Shown: in pieces, positions 44,814 to 54,265 of the stretch
Layout: each line of letters opens with the position of its first letter
Position numbering within the stretch: the first letter of the stretch is position 1
Source of the DNA: Candidatus Sulfuricurvum sp. RIFRC-1
Lineage (GTDB): Bacteria > Campylobacterota > Campylobacteria > Campylobacterales > Sulfurimonadaceae
Length of the DNA: 64,000 bases
Assembly: GCF_000310245.1 (NCBI RefSeq)
Contig: NC_020505.1
Coordinates: 1,274,001-1,338,000 of the forward strand
Direction of reading: 5' to 3'
The notes under the pieces: model-generated
What the model saw: the letters and a program-made list of their open reading frames with translations, nothing else
Told to the model about the DNA's origin: nothing
Databases searched by the model: none
Position numbers and translations under genes: made by a program

Positions 44814-45877
44814 TTTTCATCCGTATCTTTTTTATTGCATCGATCCTTTTTTTCTCGACTTATGCCCAAAATATGACGATTCGAAAGTCCTCTGACACAT
44901 CGCCCCTTTCACGTAATGTTACCCCAGTGGATTCAACCATTAAAATTGCCATTATCTCTTCACCCAAAGTTATTGGAAAATACTCTCAGACCCTTTATAA
45001 TGTCTCACTTGCCACCCTTTTAAGCCGACGCAGTGATCATTTTGAACTTAAACGCTACGATATGCCGGATGAATCTGCCGCCTCACTCTCTCGCGTCTTG
45101 GAAGAAGTACGTCATGATGGGATGGATGCGATACTCGCCCCTCTCACCGCAATGGGAGCCAAAGAGATGATTACTCTCAATACCAATCTCCCCGTCTTTA
45201 TCCCCACCGTCCACAAACGCGACCTCCCCGATGCACCTGAGAATTTTACGTTCGGAGGGATCGATTATGTTGCCCAAATCGAAGCGCTGCTCCCGTATAT
45301 GGGTGATTCAATCGCCATTTTTTATGACAGTTCATCGGTCGGAACCCAGCTAAAAGCTACTACGGAAGAGGTATTTTTTGCCCATAAAAGTGAAAAGAAG
45401 AGGGTTTCTAGCTATCCGGTAGATTTGAGGGGAGACAACATTATCTCCCATCTCTCAAAGCCATCGAAATTTAATAAAGCGAGCGTTATTCTCCATATTC
45501 CGGTCGTCAAAAGCGCTCTTCTCACCGCACATATGACATTTACCGGAGTCAAAGAGAAAAACATCCTCTCAACGCAGATCAATATCGATCCCACACTCCT
45601 CACTCTAACCCAATACAATGACCGTAAAAATATGATCCTTGCTAACTCTTTGATCGAATTTCCCTCAACAATTTACGAGGCTAATGCCCTGATGAATAAT
45701 GATATCACCGTCGATTGGATCCAATACTCCACCAGTGTCGGTATCGACTATTTGATTTCAGATCTCACCCATACCCATAGGGAGTACACTATGCGTCTTA
45801 TTAATGCTCAGGTGATTTATCCTGTCGAATTACTGCGTGCGAAAGAGTTTGGTTTTGAACCCCTTAGCGCCCGATAA
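44810..45877 (+). CDS. Exported protein resembling a periplasmic binding protein
   Basis: A 355-residue protein with a signal peptide (about residues 1-19, ending TYA). The mature part alternates beta and alpha segments like a type 1 periplasmic binding fold: KIAIISSPKVIGKYS, DAILAPLTAMGAKEM, PVFIPTV, GDSIAIFYDSSSVGTQL. This resembles LpoA-like or amino-acid-binding proteins, but I cannot name a ligand. It overlaps the glycosylase gene and the Crp/Fnr gene, so the three form an operon. Confidence 0.65.
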   Translation: MIFIRIFFIASILFFSTYAQNMTIRKSSDTSPLSRNVTPVDSTIKIAIISSPKVIGKYSQTLYNVSLATLLSRRSDHFELKRYDMPDESAASLSRVLEEVRHDGMDAILAPLTAMGAKEMITLNTNLPVFIPTVHKRDLPDAPENFTFGGIDYVAQIEALLPYMGDSIAIFYDSSSVGTQLKATTEEVFFAHKSEKKRVSSYPVDLRGDNIISHLSKPSKFNKASVILHIPVVKSALLTAHMTFTGVKEKNILSTQINIDPTLLTLTQYNDRKNMILANSLIEFPSTIYEANALMNNDITVDWIQYSTSVGIDYLISDLTHTHREYTMRLINAQVIYPVELLRAKEFGFEPLSAR

Positions 45878-46523
45878 AACGATTTTTTCCGACAACGTTG
45901 GATTATTTAATCATTTAACCCCTGATCAGCAGAAAAAAATCGAGCAAATCGGTATTCTTCGTCATTATTCAGCAGGAGAAATTGTCTTTTATGAGGGAGA
46001 TGAAAGCAATTATTTCCATTTTCTTCTCCAGGGTGAAGTTAATGTTTTTAAAGTATCCGCCAGCCATGAGACGATGCTAATCCACCGTTTCCGCGCCCCC
46101 TCACTGATCGCTGAAGTTGCCACTCTCAAACAAATCCCCTACCCAGCATCGTGTGAATCTACTCAAAACTCCACTGTTCTTAAAATTTCGCGTGACCCGT
46201 TTTTGCAACTGATCCAAAACGACCCCTCTTTGAGCATCGCACTCATCTCATCTTTGACACAAAAAATCGGAGCATTAGAGAGCTCACTGCAGCGGCACAG
46301 CGCTCCGAATGCATTGGCAAAAGTAGCACGTTTAGTCCGTGATGACCCGAATATTTTTCAACGTCTCAAAGGGATTGAAATAGCTCGCTTGATCGGAATC
46401 ACCCCCGAAACGCTCTCTCGAATGCTTAAAAAACTGAAATCTGAAGGGGTTATTACTATGTCAAAAGTAAATGGCATAACCCTTTTGCTCTCTGATGAAC
46501 TTAACCGTTACAGCGGAGAATAA
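45837..46523 (+). CDS. Crp/Fnr-family transcription regulator
   Basis: A regulator of about 225-228 residues: a cyclic-nucleotide-binding-like beta-barrel (about 20-130, with YSAGEIVFYEGDESNYFHFLLQGEV) and a C-terminal helix-turn-helix (about 180-205, IARLIGITPETLSRMLKKL). There are no N-terminal cysteines for an Fe-S cluster, so it is not a classic FNR. The start is unclear: GTG 45837 or TTG codons at 45849 and 45855, the last with an SD-like AAAGAG upstream; all lie inside the preceding gene. The ferritin-like gene follows, with a dyad in its leader. Confidence 0.85.
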   Translation: MRKSLVLNPLAPDKTIFSDNVGLFNHLTPDQQKKIEQIGILRHYSAGEIVFYEGDESNYFHFLLQGEVNVFKVSASHETMLIHRFRAPSLIAEVATLKQIPYPASCESTQNSTVLKISRDPFLQLIQNDPSLSIALISSLTQKIGALESSLQRHSAPNALAKVARLVRDDPNIFQRLKGIEIARLIGITPETLSRMLKKLKSEGVITMSKVNGITLLLSDELNRYSGE

Positions 46524-46543
46524 TTTTCCTTTAAGAGAAGCAG

Positions 46544-46566
46544 TGATAGAGTTGGATTATCTATCA
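46544..46566. promoter_or_regulatory. Dyad upstream of the ferritin-like gene
   Basis: TGATAGA and TCTATCA form a perfect 7-base inverted repeat with a 9-base spacer, 15 bases ahead of the ATG at 46581. It could be an operator for the upstream Crp/Fnr regulator or a leader hairpin. Confidence 0.35.
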
Positions 46567-46580
46567 ATAAGGGGTATTTA

Positions 46581-47087
46581 ATGGGAAAAAGAGGGATTTC
46601 ACTTCTGCGCGGGATTGAAGCACAAACCGTGTATGAACTTCTGAATAAAGCATATTGTGATGAATGGCTCGCATACTACCAATATTTTATCGAATCCAAA
46701 GTGGTGAAAGGGTTGATGAAAGACGCCGCTATCGTCGAACTCACTCAGCACGCCGCCGATGAACTTCGTCATGCCACAATGCTATGCGATCGTATCATTC
46801 AACTCGGTGGAACTCCTGCTCTACACCCTGCTGAGTGGTTAACCAATACCAATTGCGGTTACGATGCACCCACGGAACCTGATGTACGTAAAGTACTGGA
46901 ACAAGCGATTAAAGGGGAACAATGTGCCATCGGTGTTTACTCAAACATCCTCGACATTACACGTGAAAAAGATATTATTACCTACGATTTGGTCTCTCAA
47001 ATTTTAGCCGATGAAGTGGAGCATGAAGAGGATCTTCAAGCGTTGTTTGACGATATCGAAGAGTTCATCGAGCAGTTCAAGAAATAA
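46581..47087 (+). CDS. Ferritin-like di-iron protein
   Basis: A 168-residue four-helix-bundle protein of the ferritin/bacterioferritin group. Metal ligands are in place: E28 (CDEWLAYYQYF), E-x2-H in ADELRHA (about 61-67), E102 region in GEQCAIGVYSN and E-x2-H in DEVEHEEDL (about 147-155). It may store iron or detoxify peroxide. SD AAGGGG precedes the ATG. It lies after the Crp/Fnr gene and two bases ahead of the ankyrin gene. Confidence 0.82.
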   Translation: MGKRGISLLRGIEAQTVYELLNKAYCDEWLAYYQYFIESKVVKGLMKDAAIVELTQHAADELRHATMLCDRIIQLGGTPALHPAEWLTNTNCGYDAPTEPDVRKVLEQAIKGEQCAIGVYSNILDITREKDIITYDLVSQILADEVEHEEDLQALFDDIEEFIEQFKK

Positions 47088-47089
47088 GA

Positions 47090-47539
47090 ATGAAATATCC
47101 ATTTTTTCTCTCCATTTTTATGGCTTTATCACTTCAGGGAGCCGATATACTAGAACTGGTTGGGCTGCTTGATCGTAACGACACCCAAACATTTCACTCA
47201 CGTATCCAAACCCTTAGCGATGCCAACACAGCGCGCGAGGATAATAATAAAACCATTTTGATGTATGCCGTGTGGGTCGGAAATACTGAGGCGGTCAAGT
47301 ATCTGATCGAAAAAGGGGCCGATGTTAATGCTCAAGATGCAGGAGGTGCCACAGCATTGCATCTTGCGGCATGGAGAGGTCATACGCCTATCGCTGTGTA
47401 TTTGATTGAAAAAGGTGCATCTGCAAATGCCATGAGCAAAGAGGGGATGACTCCGCTGGATATTGCTATGATGCGTGAAAATCATGAAATCGGTGCAGCA
47501 ATCGAAAAAGCAGCTCCCAAACTCAAGCCCCTACTCTAA
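47090..47539 (+). CDS. Exported ankyrin-repeat protein
   Basis: A 149-residue protein with a signal peptide (about residues 1-17) and three ankyrin repeats (about 50-145): NKTILMYAVWVGNTEAVKYLIEKGADVNAQD, GATALHLAAWRGHTPIAVYLIEKGA and GMTPLDIAMMRENHEI. Small exported ankyrin proteins often accompany catalase or iron proteins; here it follows the ferritin-like gene by two bases. Its end overlaps the convergent thioesterase gene by 9 bases. Confidence 0.85.
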   Translation: MKYPFFLSIFMALSLQGADILELVGLLDRNDTQTFHSRIQTLSDANTAREDNNKTILMYAVWVGNTEAVKYLIEKGADVNAQDAGGATALHLAAWRGHTPIAVYLIEKGASANAMSKEGMTPLDIAMMRENHEIGAAIEKAAPKLKPLL

Positions 47540-47905
47540 AGCGGATAAAAACGCTTTTTCCTCTGCAGGGATTTTCGTCATATTCCCTGCGAAATTGATA
47601 TAAACCAAATCGATTTTCATTTCAAATATTTTTTCATCTTCACGAAAAATCTGCTGCAATAAGCTAAACGAAGCATTTTTTATCTGTATGAGGGTTGTTT
47701 TTACCGCTAAAATGTCTCCAAACTTAGCACTTTTGAGATAATCGGCTTCGATGTGCTTCGCCACAAAATGCCCCCCTTCCAATATCGGAGAACGCCCCGC
47801 ATCAAAAAAGAGCTGACTTCGGGCCCGTTCGCAAAAATTGAGATAATTGGAGTGATAAACAACTCCGCCGACATCGGTATCTTCATAGTAAACTCGTATT
47901 TGCAT
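47531..47905 (-). CDS. YbgC/FadM-like acyl-CoA thioesterase
   Basis: A 124-residue hot-dog-fold thioesterase of the 4HBT family. The N-terminal motif VYYEDTDVGGVVYHSNYLNFCERAR is characteristic, with the catalytic aspartate D11 or D9 and the following Y/H pair. In many bacteria YbgC is encoded with tol-pal, but not here. It is a single gene, convergent with the ankyrin gene. Confidence 0.9.
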   Translation of the reverse strand: MQIRVYYEDTDVGGVVYHSNYLNFCERARSQLFFDAGRSPILEGGHFVAKHIEADYLKSAKFGDILAVKTTLIQIKNASFSLLQQIFREDEKIFEMKIDLVYINFAGNMTKIPAEEKAFLSALE

Positions 47906-48025
47906 TCATAACCTTCTACCTATATATTCGTCCATTCTACCGAAATCACTTCCAAAAGCCAATTAGCATTCGATAGATCAAGCATATTTCTTTATAATAT
48001 CGCCCAATAAATTATAGGAAATTAT

Positions 48026-48265
48026 ATGGATTTAAAACAACAGTTAATCGATTTCGGATGCGGGATCGAATTTGTCGATATTGCGCTGGGTTACGCACCG
48101 TTTTATCAACCGGATCAGGATATTGAAACTTTTATTGAGTATGTCGAAGAAGAACATGCCAAAGTAGAGGAAGCTGAAGCGCTCAAAGAGTTAGAAAAAG
48201 AAACGATCAAACCATCCGATCTTACTGAAGCATTTATGGAGTTTGAGAGTGAAGAGGGTATTTAA
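48026..48265 (+). CDS. Small acidic hypothetical protein
   Basis: A 79-residue, very acidic protein (many Glu in residues 30-75) without signal peptide. One cysteine (C12) is present. I do not recognise it. A good SD (AGGAAA) precedes the ATG, and codon use is like the neighbours, so it is likely real. It overlaps the convergent diguanylate cyclase gene by four bases. Confidence 0.6.
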   Translation: MDLKQQLIDFGCGIEFVDIALGYAPFYQPDQDIETFIEYVEEEHAKVEEAEALKELEKETIKPSDLTEAFMEFESEEGI

Positions 48266-50379
48266 CTTTTCTCACCGATGACAACTTGATTTCGACCGTG
48301 CTCTTTGGCCCGATAAAGCTGCATATCCGCTTCTCTGTATAGATCTTCGCACGTGGCGTGTGAACCCGTACGATAAAGGGCAATTCCGATTGAAATGGTA
48401 ACATAAGGAGAAGCGTTGTTCTTCTCATGTACTATTGCCAACACCTCTATCGCACTGCGAATACGATTGGCAAGTTCAATATATTCATCCCTATCCATGC
48501 CGCTAACGATGATTCCAAACTCCTCTCCTCCTAAGCGAAACGCATACTCACCGCTGCGAGAAGTGTAAAATTTCAGGATATCGGAGACTCGCGTTAAAAC
48601 ATCATCCCCTGCCTGATGACCGTAGGTGTCGTTATAGAGCTTGAAATTATCAACATCAATCATCATTAATGCGAGTGATGAATCGTGACGTTTGATGCGG
48701 TTCATCTCTTCGTTGATCGTCTTAATGTAAAAACGGCGATTGTAGAGTCCGGTCATCGGATCGGTAATTGCCAGCTCTTCAATGATTTTTTTATCCGAGA
48801 TATCGTATCGAACTGCCGTATATCCGGCTATTTCTCCGCCCACGATATTCGGCGTGATTGTTGTTTCGACCCAATAATAGCCGCCGTCCGCCTTTAAATT
48901 TTTGATCTCACCATGCCATGTTTTTCCGGATGTTATCGTTGTCCAGAGATCTTCAAACAATGAATCCGGCATATCGGGATGGCGTATAATGCGGTGATTA
49001 TGCCCGATTAACTCCTCTCTCGCATAGCCGCTGATTTTACAAAATGCATCGGAAACATAGAGGATAATACCATTTTTATCGGTTTGGGATGTGATCACAT
49101 AATGATCTATGATATTGATATATTCTTGAAGTTTTTCGGATTTCTTCTTGATACGGAATTCCAAATTCTGATTGAGTTCTTCGATCTCATTTTTTTGATT
49201 CTTCAAAAGGATATTTTGTTCATTAAGCTTAGCCATCTCCCGATTGATTTCGATAACCATATTTTTGAATGCATGTATCAATACCTGCCATTCATGATCG
49301 TATCCTTTGGCGTCAATCTGAATGTTATAATGTCCGCTTGAAACCAAATACGCATAATGCGTTAGTTTATGTATCGGTCTGGAAAAAGAGCGAAATGCCA
49401 TAATGACCATAAAACCGATCACTAAAATACCGCTAAAAAATAAAATTATTAGCGAGGTTGTTGATTGATACCAGGACTCCAATAATTCGTTCTCTTCCAT
49501 ATGCACCGCTATTCCCCAGCGCAAATCTTTTTGATATCCCCAGGCAACCGCTAACTCATGCCCGGATTTATCGGATGTGTATTGCTGTCCGTATTTCCCT
49601 TTGAGGGCATTGTTAATTGCTTCAAGTTGAAATGAATTACAGGTAGCACATTCTTTTATATCACAATGTCGTGATGTTTTCGCATTGATCGACCTGCTAT
49701 TACAAAAACCCGAGGTAACAACCCTACCTGTTTTTCCCAATTCACTATAATCATTAATGACCGAATTGATTACTTTATTGTCAATTTGAGCCGCCAATAC
49801 ACCAAGAATTTTCCCCTCTACTATAATAGGTTTAGCAATAAAAGCGGCATCTTCGTGACTAGGTTCGTAATAATCAAAATTGGAAATATAAGGTTTCTTC
49901 TGCTTCAAAGCATCCTGAAAAACATGCGCCAACAGTGTATTTTTATAGGGACCGTTGAGTAGGTTGGTATGCAGATCCTTTTCACGTTCAAAGGTGTAAA
50001 TGATATCTCCGCTCAATGTGATCAAAAAAATATCGTAAAAACCGCTTTTCTCTTTGATATCAGCTAAGTTTTGTTGTAGATTCTTTGAAAAGAGTTGATC
50101 AGTCATCCACATTTTTTTATCGAAGATAGGATGATAGTGTGATGTAAAGGAGAAAAATTGATTTAGGTTATCAAGGGCATCATATCTTTGTACTACATAC
50201 GCACCAAGAGCATCACTTTTATGATTTAAAATTTTTTGCAGATGATTCAAACCCTCTTGCCGAACAGTTTCCCTCACTTGCAACACAATAAAGGCAAGGA
50301 TAAGAAACCATACCAATGACATTGCACCCAACCATAATAGTATCCGTTTTATGATTGTCATATTATTCATCAGAGCCAC
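48262..50379 (-). CDS. Cache-HAMP-PAS diguanylate cyclase
   Basis: A 705-residue inner-membrane protein: TM1 about 12-35, a large periplasmic Cache-type sensor (about 40-310), TM2 about 312-335, HAMP-like region, coiled coil, PAS (about 425-540) and GGDEF (about 545-700). The active site is GGEEF, so c-di-GMP synthesis is likely; the inhibitory-site position reads RSGE rather than RxxD. The periplasmic domain has an unusual four-cysteine patch (about residues 229-248, ending CATC). The first three in-frame ATGs lie close together, so the exact start is uncertain. Confidence 0.9.
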   Translation of the reverse strand: MALMNNMTIIKRILLWLGAMSLVWFLILAFIVLQVRETVRQEGLNHLQKILNHKSDALGAYVVQRYDALDNLNQFFSFTSHYHPIFDKKMWMTDQLFSKNLQQNLADIKEKSGFYDIFLITLSGDIIYTFEREKDLHTNLLNGPYKNTLLAHVFQDALKQKKPYISNFDYYEPSHEDAAFIAKPIIVEGKILGVLAAQIDNKVINSVINDYSELGKTGRVVTSGFCNSRSINAKTSRHCDIKECATCNSFQLEAINNALKGKYGQQYTSDKSGHELAVAWGYQKDLRWGIAVHMEENELLESWYQSTTSLIILFFSGILVIGFMVIMAFRSFSRPIHKLTHYAYLVSSGHYNIQIDAKGYDHEWQVLIHAFKNMVIEINREMAKLNEQNILLKNQKNEIEELNQNLEFRIKKKSEKLQEYINIIDHYVITSQTDKNGIILYVSDAFCKISGYAREELIGHNHRIIRHPDMPDSLFEDLWTTITSGKTWHGEIKNLKADGGYYWVETTITPNIVGGEIAGYTAVRYDISDKKIIEELAITDPMTGLYNRRFYIKTINEEMNRIKRHDSSLALMMIDVDNFKLYNDTYGHQAGDDVLTRVSDILKFYTSRSGEYAFRLGGEEFGIIVSGMDRDEYIELANRIRSAIEVLAIVHEKNNASPYVTISIGIALYRTGSHATCEDLYREADMQLYRAKEHGRNQVVIGEKS

Positions 50380-50477
50380 ACAAAACTCCTTCCATCCTTA
50401 GCGAGAATACATTATAGGACTTTTTAGAAAAGAAACATACTGATTATATTAGTTTATTGAATATTATATAAATAACT

Positions 50478-50666
50478 TTAAGATAAAGAAGTTGTCTGTA
50501 CAACGAAATAGAGTTCGTCTTTGAGGGTATTGAGACTTTTGATGACATTACTTCGACGGCTATCATCCAAATCAAAATGCTGCTCGATCGAATCGTAAAT
50601 ACGATCAATATTTGCATAAATTTCAACCATTAATTCCGCTTTGATTTTATCGTGTACGCCTGCCAT
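50478..50666 (-). CDS. Small helical hypothetical protein downstream of nifK
   Basis: A 62-residue helical protein without cysteine or signal peptide. I do not recognise it. An SD-like AGGATG lies ten bases before the ATG at 50666. It is beyond the terminator of the nif operon, so it has its own transcript or depends on read-through. Similar small proteins are often overlooked. Confidence 0.5.
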   Translation of the reverse strand: MAGVHDKIKAELMVEIYANIDRIYDSIEQHFDLDDSRRSNVIKSLNTLKDELYFVVQTTSLS

Positions 50667-50711
50667 AAATCATCCTGTTTATTTGACTGAATCTTTAGTA
50701 AAAAACTCAAC

Positions 50712-50739
50712 CAAAAAAATTCCCCGAAAGGGGAAAAAT
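50712..50739 (-). terminator. Intrinsic terminator of the nifHDK operon
   Basis: On the minus strand TTCCCC-TTTC-GGGGAA is followed by a run of seven T (RNA U-tract). It lies 44 bases after the nifK stop codon and is a clear rho-independent terminator. Confidence 0.85.
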
Positions 50740-50782
50740 GACGAGAAACAATGAAGTTTGCCCCCGGATGGAGGCGGTGTCC

Positions 50783-52327
50783 TTAGCGGACGAGGTCGAA
50801 GAAATAGTCAGTGGTCGCGATGTTTTTGGTATCTTCATCCAATTGATCAAGAACTTTGTTCGTGATCCAAGTAAGAAGGTTCAACGCTCCATCGTATCCG
50901 CTGATAGAGTAACGGTGAAGGTGATGACGGTCAAAGATCGGGAATCCGATGTAAATCAACGGAGTTCCTGTATCACGCATCAACTCTTTACCGTAGCTGT
51001 TACCGATCATGAAATCAACCGGCTCAGTGAACAAGAGTGAACGCATTGCCCACAAGTCTTTACCTGCCCATACATGGAGGCTGTCTTTAGCCGGAGAAGT
51101 ATCGAGCATTGCTCTCATCTCAGCTTCCCAGCCGTTTGGTGCATTGTGGCAAAGAACATGAGTAGGTTCTGCACCCATCTCAAGGAGGAATGATACTGCA
51201 CCGATTAGGAAGTCAGGATCACCCCAGATAGCGAATTTTTTACCGTGCATGTACGGATAGCTGTCTTGCATAGCATCAACAAGACGGCCACGCTCAGTTT
51301 TGAGTTTTTGTGGAACTTCAGTTCCAGTCAACTCTGCGAGTTTCATAACAAACTCATCGGTACCTTTAAGACCGATTGGGTTAGAACATCCACCAGCATG
51401 TTTCCAACGTTTTTCGACCATTTTCATGGTTTTAGACGTTGCGTATTTTTGAAGAGAGATTGTTGCACTTGAGTTGATACAATCTTTTGCGTCTTCAATT
51501 TTTGTTCCGCCTTGGAACATTTCGTAGTTACCAGCCGGCATATCCCATTGATCAGAGTGGTCACCCAACATGATATAGTCTGTTCCGAATGCTTCTACGA
51601 TGCTTTTAACCGAACGAAGGCTTCCGATGTACGTTTCAAAACCAGGGATGATGTTGATACGTTGTTTCGTTTCGCCTTTGTTTCCTTCAGTGAGCTGAGA
51701 CATGATACCGTGCATCATGTTGTCATATCCAGTGATATGGCTACCTACGAATGAAGGTGTGTGTGCAAAAGGGATCGGATATTCAGCCGGAAGGTATTCT
51801 CCGCCGTCCTCTTCTTTTGCCGCAAGGATAAATGCCATCAAGTCGTCCCCGATAACCTCTGCCATACATGTGGTAGAAACCGCGATCATTTTAGGTTTAT
51901 ACACTGCAGCACAGTTTTTAAGACCCTCTTTCATGTTCACCAATCCACCGAATACCGCAGCATCTTCAGTCATAGAATCCGAAACACAAGGAGTCGGCTC
52001 TTTGAAGTGTTTGGTAAAGTATGAACGGAAATACGCAACACATCCATGAGAACCGTGAACGTAAGGCATAGTACCCTCAAACCCGAGTGCAACCATAACA
52101 GCCCCAAGAGGCTGACATGCTTTTGCAGGGTTAACGGTGATCGCTTCACGAGCAAGGTTTTTCTCACGGTAATCCCATGTTTTGGTCCACTCAGCGATCT
52201 CTTCTACTTTTGCAGGGTTAACTGCAAGCATAGACGATTCGAATTGTTTTTTGTTTGCGAGTACTTCTTGGTACTCAGGGCGTTTAAACAGGTCTTTCCC
52301 GTTTACGATTTTTTCTATTTCTTGCAT
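50783..52327 (-). CDS. nifK: Nitrogenase MoFe protein beta chain NifK
   Basis: A 514-residue subunit of the molybdenum nitrogenase. P-cluster cysteines are present: C71 (CQPLGA), C96 (GSHGCVAYFRSY) and C154 (STTCMAEVIGDD). The N-terminal DUF3364-like stretch with KQFESSMLAVNPAKVEEIAEWTKTWDYREKNLAREA matches NifK. With NifD it forms the alpha2-beta2 dinitrogenase. It starts four bases after nifD ends and is the last gene before the terminator. Confidence 0.97.
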   Translation of the reverse strand: MQEIEKIVNGKDLFKRPEYQEVLANKKQFESSMLAVNPAKVEEIAEWTKTWDYREKNLAREAITVNPAKACQPLGAVMVALGFEGTMPYVHGSHGCVAYFRSYFTKHFKEPTPCVSDSMTEDAAVFGGLVNMKEGLKNCAAVYKPKMIAVSTTCMAEVIGDDLMAFILAAKEEDGGEYLPAEYPIPFAHTPSFVGSHITGYDNMMHGIMSQLTEGNKGETKQRINIIPGFETYIGSLRSVKSIVEAFGTDYIMLGDHSDQWDMPAGNYEMFQGGTKIEDAKDCINSSATISLQKYATSKTMKMVEKRWKHAGGCSNPIGLKGTDEFVMKLAELTGTEVPQKLKTERGRLVDAMQDSYPYMHGKKFAIWGDPDFLIGAVSFLLEMGAEPTHVLCHNAPNGWEAEMRAMLDTSPAKDSLHVWAGKDLWAMRSLLFTEPVDFMIGNSYGKELMRDTGTPLIYIGFPIFDRHHLHRYSISGYDGALNLLTWITNKVLDQLDEDTKNIATTDYFFDLVR

Positions 52328-52331
52328 CGTC

Positions 52332-53798
52332 TCAACCTTCCTTTTCCCATGGTGCTTTTGAGTGCGCCCATACTGGTGAATTAATTGCTAAATCCATATC
52401 TTGTGCGAAAATCGCGAATCCGTCGTACCCGTGGTAAGGTCCGCTGTAATCCCATGAGTGCATTTGGCGATATGGGAGACCCATTTTTTGGAATACATAC
52501 TTCTCTTTGATCCCTGAAGCTACAAGGTCAGGTTGAAGTTTTTTAACGAATGCTTCAAGCTCATACTCGTTGACGTCATCGTAGATAACAGTCGAGCGGA
52601 AAATCTCTTCTTTGGTACGTTTGTAGTCATCATCATGAGCGAACTCATAACCGGTTCCGATTACTTCCATACCTAAATCTTCGTAAGCACCGATAACGTG
52701 ACGAGGACGAAGACCGCCGACGAACAACATAACCGTTTTACCCTCTAAACGAGGTTTGTATTTTGCAATCACTTGATCGATCATCGGTTGATATTTAGCG
52801 ATAACTTCTTCACATTTTGCTTGGATACTTTCATCGAAGAAAGCAGCGATTTTGCGAAGAGATTTGATCGTTTGACTTGGTCCGAAGAAGTTATACTCGA
52901 TCCAAGGTATCCCGAATTCTTTTTCCATGTGACGGCTGATGTAGTTCATTGAACGGTAGCAGTGAAGCAAGTTCAATTTCACTTTAGGAGTCAATGCCAT
53001 CTCTTTAAGAGTCGCATCTCCTGACCATTGTGCAACAACACGAAGGCCCATCTCTTCCAAAAGGATACGGCTTGACCATGCATCACCACCGATGTTATAG
53101 TCACCGATGATCGCAACGTCATATTCAGTTACTTCAACATCATCCGTTCTTACATTAACTTCTGCATCAAAGATATAGTCGCGAACCGTGTCATTTGCGA
53201 TGTGGTGACCCAATGATTGAGATACCCCACGGAAACCTTCACAGTTAACCGGTACGATTGTTTTGTTAAGCTCATTAGCTTTGGTTTTTGCAACCGCACC
53301 GATATCATCCCCGATCAAACCGATCGGACACTCTGATTGTACAGTGATACCGTTATTAAGTGGGAAAAGTTCTTCGATTTCATCGATACATTTACCCAAT
53401 TTTTTATCTCCACCGAAAACGATGTTGTTTTCTTGGAAATCCGAACAGAAGTTCATTGTAACGAATGTATCGACACCGGTTACACCGATGTAATAGTTAC
53501 GACGACCTGCACGGCTGTATTGACCGCATCCGATAGGACCGTGAGAGATGTGAATCATGTCTTTGACAGGACCCCATACAACCCCTTTAGATCCTGCATA
53601 AGCACAACCACGTTGACTCATAACACCCGGAACGGTTTTTTTGTTTGAGCGGACATCACCGCAGGTTTTTTGATTTTCATCATTTGGAGATCCGACACCG
53701 AGATGTTTTTCACGGTTTTTCGCCGCTTTCTCAGGATACGCTTTTAAGATCTCTTCAATGGCCGCTTTTTGTTTAGCTTCTAGTGTTTCTGGACCCAT
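52332..53798 (-). CDS. nifD: Nitrogenase MoFe protein alpha chain NifD
   Basis: A 488-residue catalytic subunit. P-cluster cysteines C65 (GCAYAG), C91 (GPIGCGQYS) and C157 ([11 protein letters not shown]), FeMo-cofactor ligands C280 ([11 protein letters not shown]) and H447 ([10 protein letters not shown]), and the substrate-channel residues Q194 and H198 (SQSLGHH) are all present. These identify a Mo-type, not V- or Fe-only, nitrogenase. It is preceded by a 119-aa orphan gene (14-base gap) instead of following nifH directly. Confidence 0.97.
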   Translation of the reverse strand: MGPETLEAKQKAAIEEILKAYPEKAAKNREKHLGVGSPNDENQKTCGDVRSNKKTVPGVMSQRGCAYAGSKGVVWGPVKDMIHISHGPIGCGQYSRAGRRNYYIGVTGVDTFVTMNFCSDFQENNIVFGGDKKLGKCIDEIEELFPLNNGITVQSECPIGLIGDDIGAVAKTKANELNKTIVPVNCEGFRGVSQSLGHHIANDTVRDYIFDAEVNVRTDDVEVTEYDVAIIGDYNIGGDAWSSRILLEEMGLRVVAQWSGDATLKEMALTPKVKLNLLHCYRSMNYISRHMEKEFGIPWIEYNFFGPSQTIKSLRKIAAFFDESIQAKCEEVIAKYQPMIDQVIAKYKPRLEGKTVMLFVGGLRPRHVIGAYEDLGMEVIGTGYEFAHDDDYKRTKEEIFRSTVIYDDVNEYELEAFVKKLQPDLVASGIKEKYVFQKMGLPYRQMHSWDYSGPYHGYDGFAIFAQDMDLAINSPVWAHSKAPWEKEG

Positions 53799-53812
53799 AA
53801 TACACCCCTTCC

Positions 53813-54172
53813 TTACGCGACTTCGATACGGAATTGTTCCATCGAATCTAAGTTATGACACAATTTCATTGTCTCATCATCAGCTACATCTAAACGTTTA
53901 GAGATAGCAGACATTTGGTAACGGTTCATGTAGATCATGTATTTTTGTGCTTTATCAGGGTTCTCTTCTTTGAAGTAGTGAACCATAGCTTTAAACAAAA
54001 ATGTATCTTTGTTTGTGTAGCTCAACCACTCTTTATCTTTATCTTTAGTACCCATCAAAAGTTTGATCTCTTTAACGTCACTGACATCTACGTCAGCCAA
54101 TTTTTCTACCACTAATTCGTCTGGAATGATATTCCCCATTGAAGCTGGGAAGTGAAAACCTAATACAAACAT
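53813..54172 (-). CDS. Hypothetical protein between nifH and nifD
   Basis: A 119-residue cytosolic protein I cannot assign. It is not a PII-type NifI, the usual insert at this place in archaea and clostridia: the PII T-loop and C-terminal motifs are missing. Features are an N-terminal beta-like [12 protein letters not shown], a Lys/Asp-rich middle and a Tyr/Met-rich helix ([15 protein letters not shown], about residues 77-91), with one cysteine (C104). A strong SD (AAGGAG) precedes it, so it is well translated. It is co-transcribed with nifD and nifK, so a role in nitrogenase regulation or assembly is likely. Confidence 0.8.
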   Translation of the reverse strand: MFVLGFHFPASMGNIIPDELVVEKLADVDVSDVKEIKLLMGTKDKDKEWLSYTNKDTFLFKAMVHYFKEENPDKAQKYMIYMNRYQMSAISKRLDVADDETMKLCHNLDSMEQFRIEVA

Positions 54173-54249
54173 CTAATCTCCTTTTTCTGTTGTTTTCTTT
54201 TCATTATTAACAAGATGTTATTTGTCATTTACATGACAGCCATAGAAGA

Positions 54250-54265
54250 TTCCTCAAAAGAGGAA
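54250..54265 (-). promoter_or_regulatory. Hairpin just after nifH
   Basis: TTCCTC-TTTT-GAGGAA forms a 6-bp stem 9 bases after the nifH stop, without a T-run. Such a structure may protect the nifH 3' end or partly stop transcription, giving more NifH than NifDK. The 102-base gap otherwise only holds the SD of the orphan gene. Confidence 0.45.

Noticed and set aside
53813-54172. NifI/PII (glnB-like) identity for the gene between nifH and nifD
   Set aside because: The PII signature segments are absent and the predicted composition differs.
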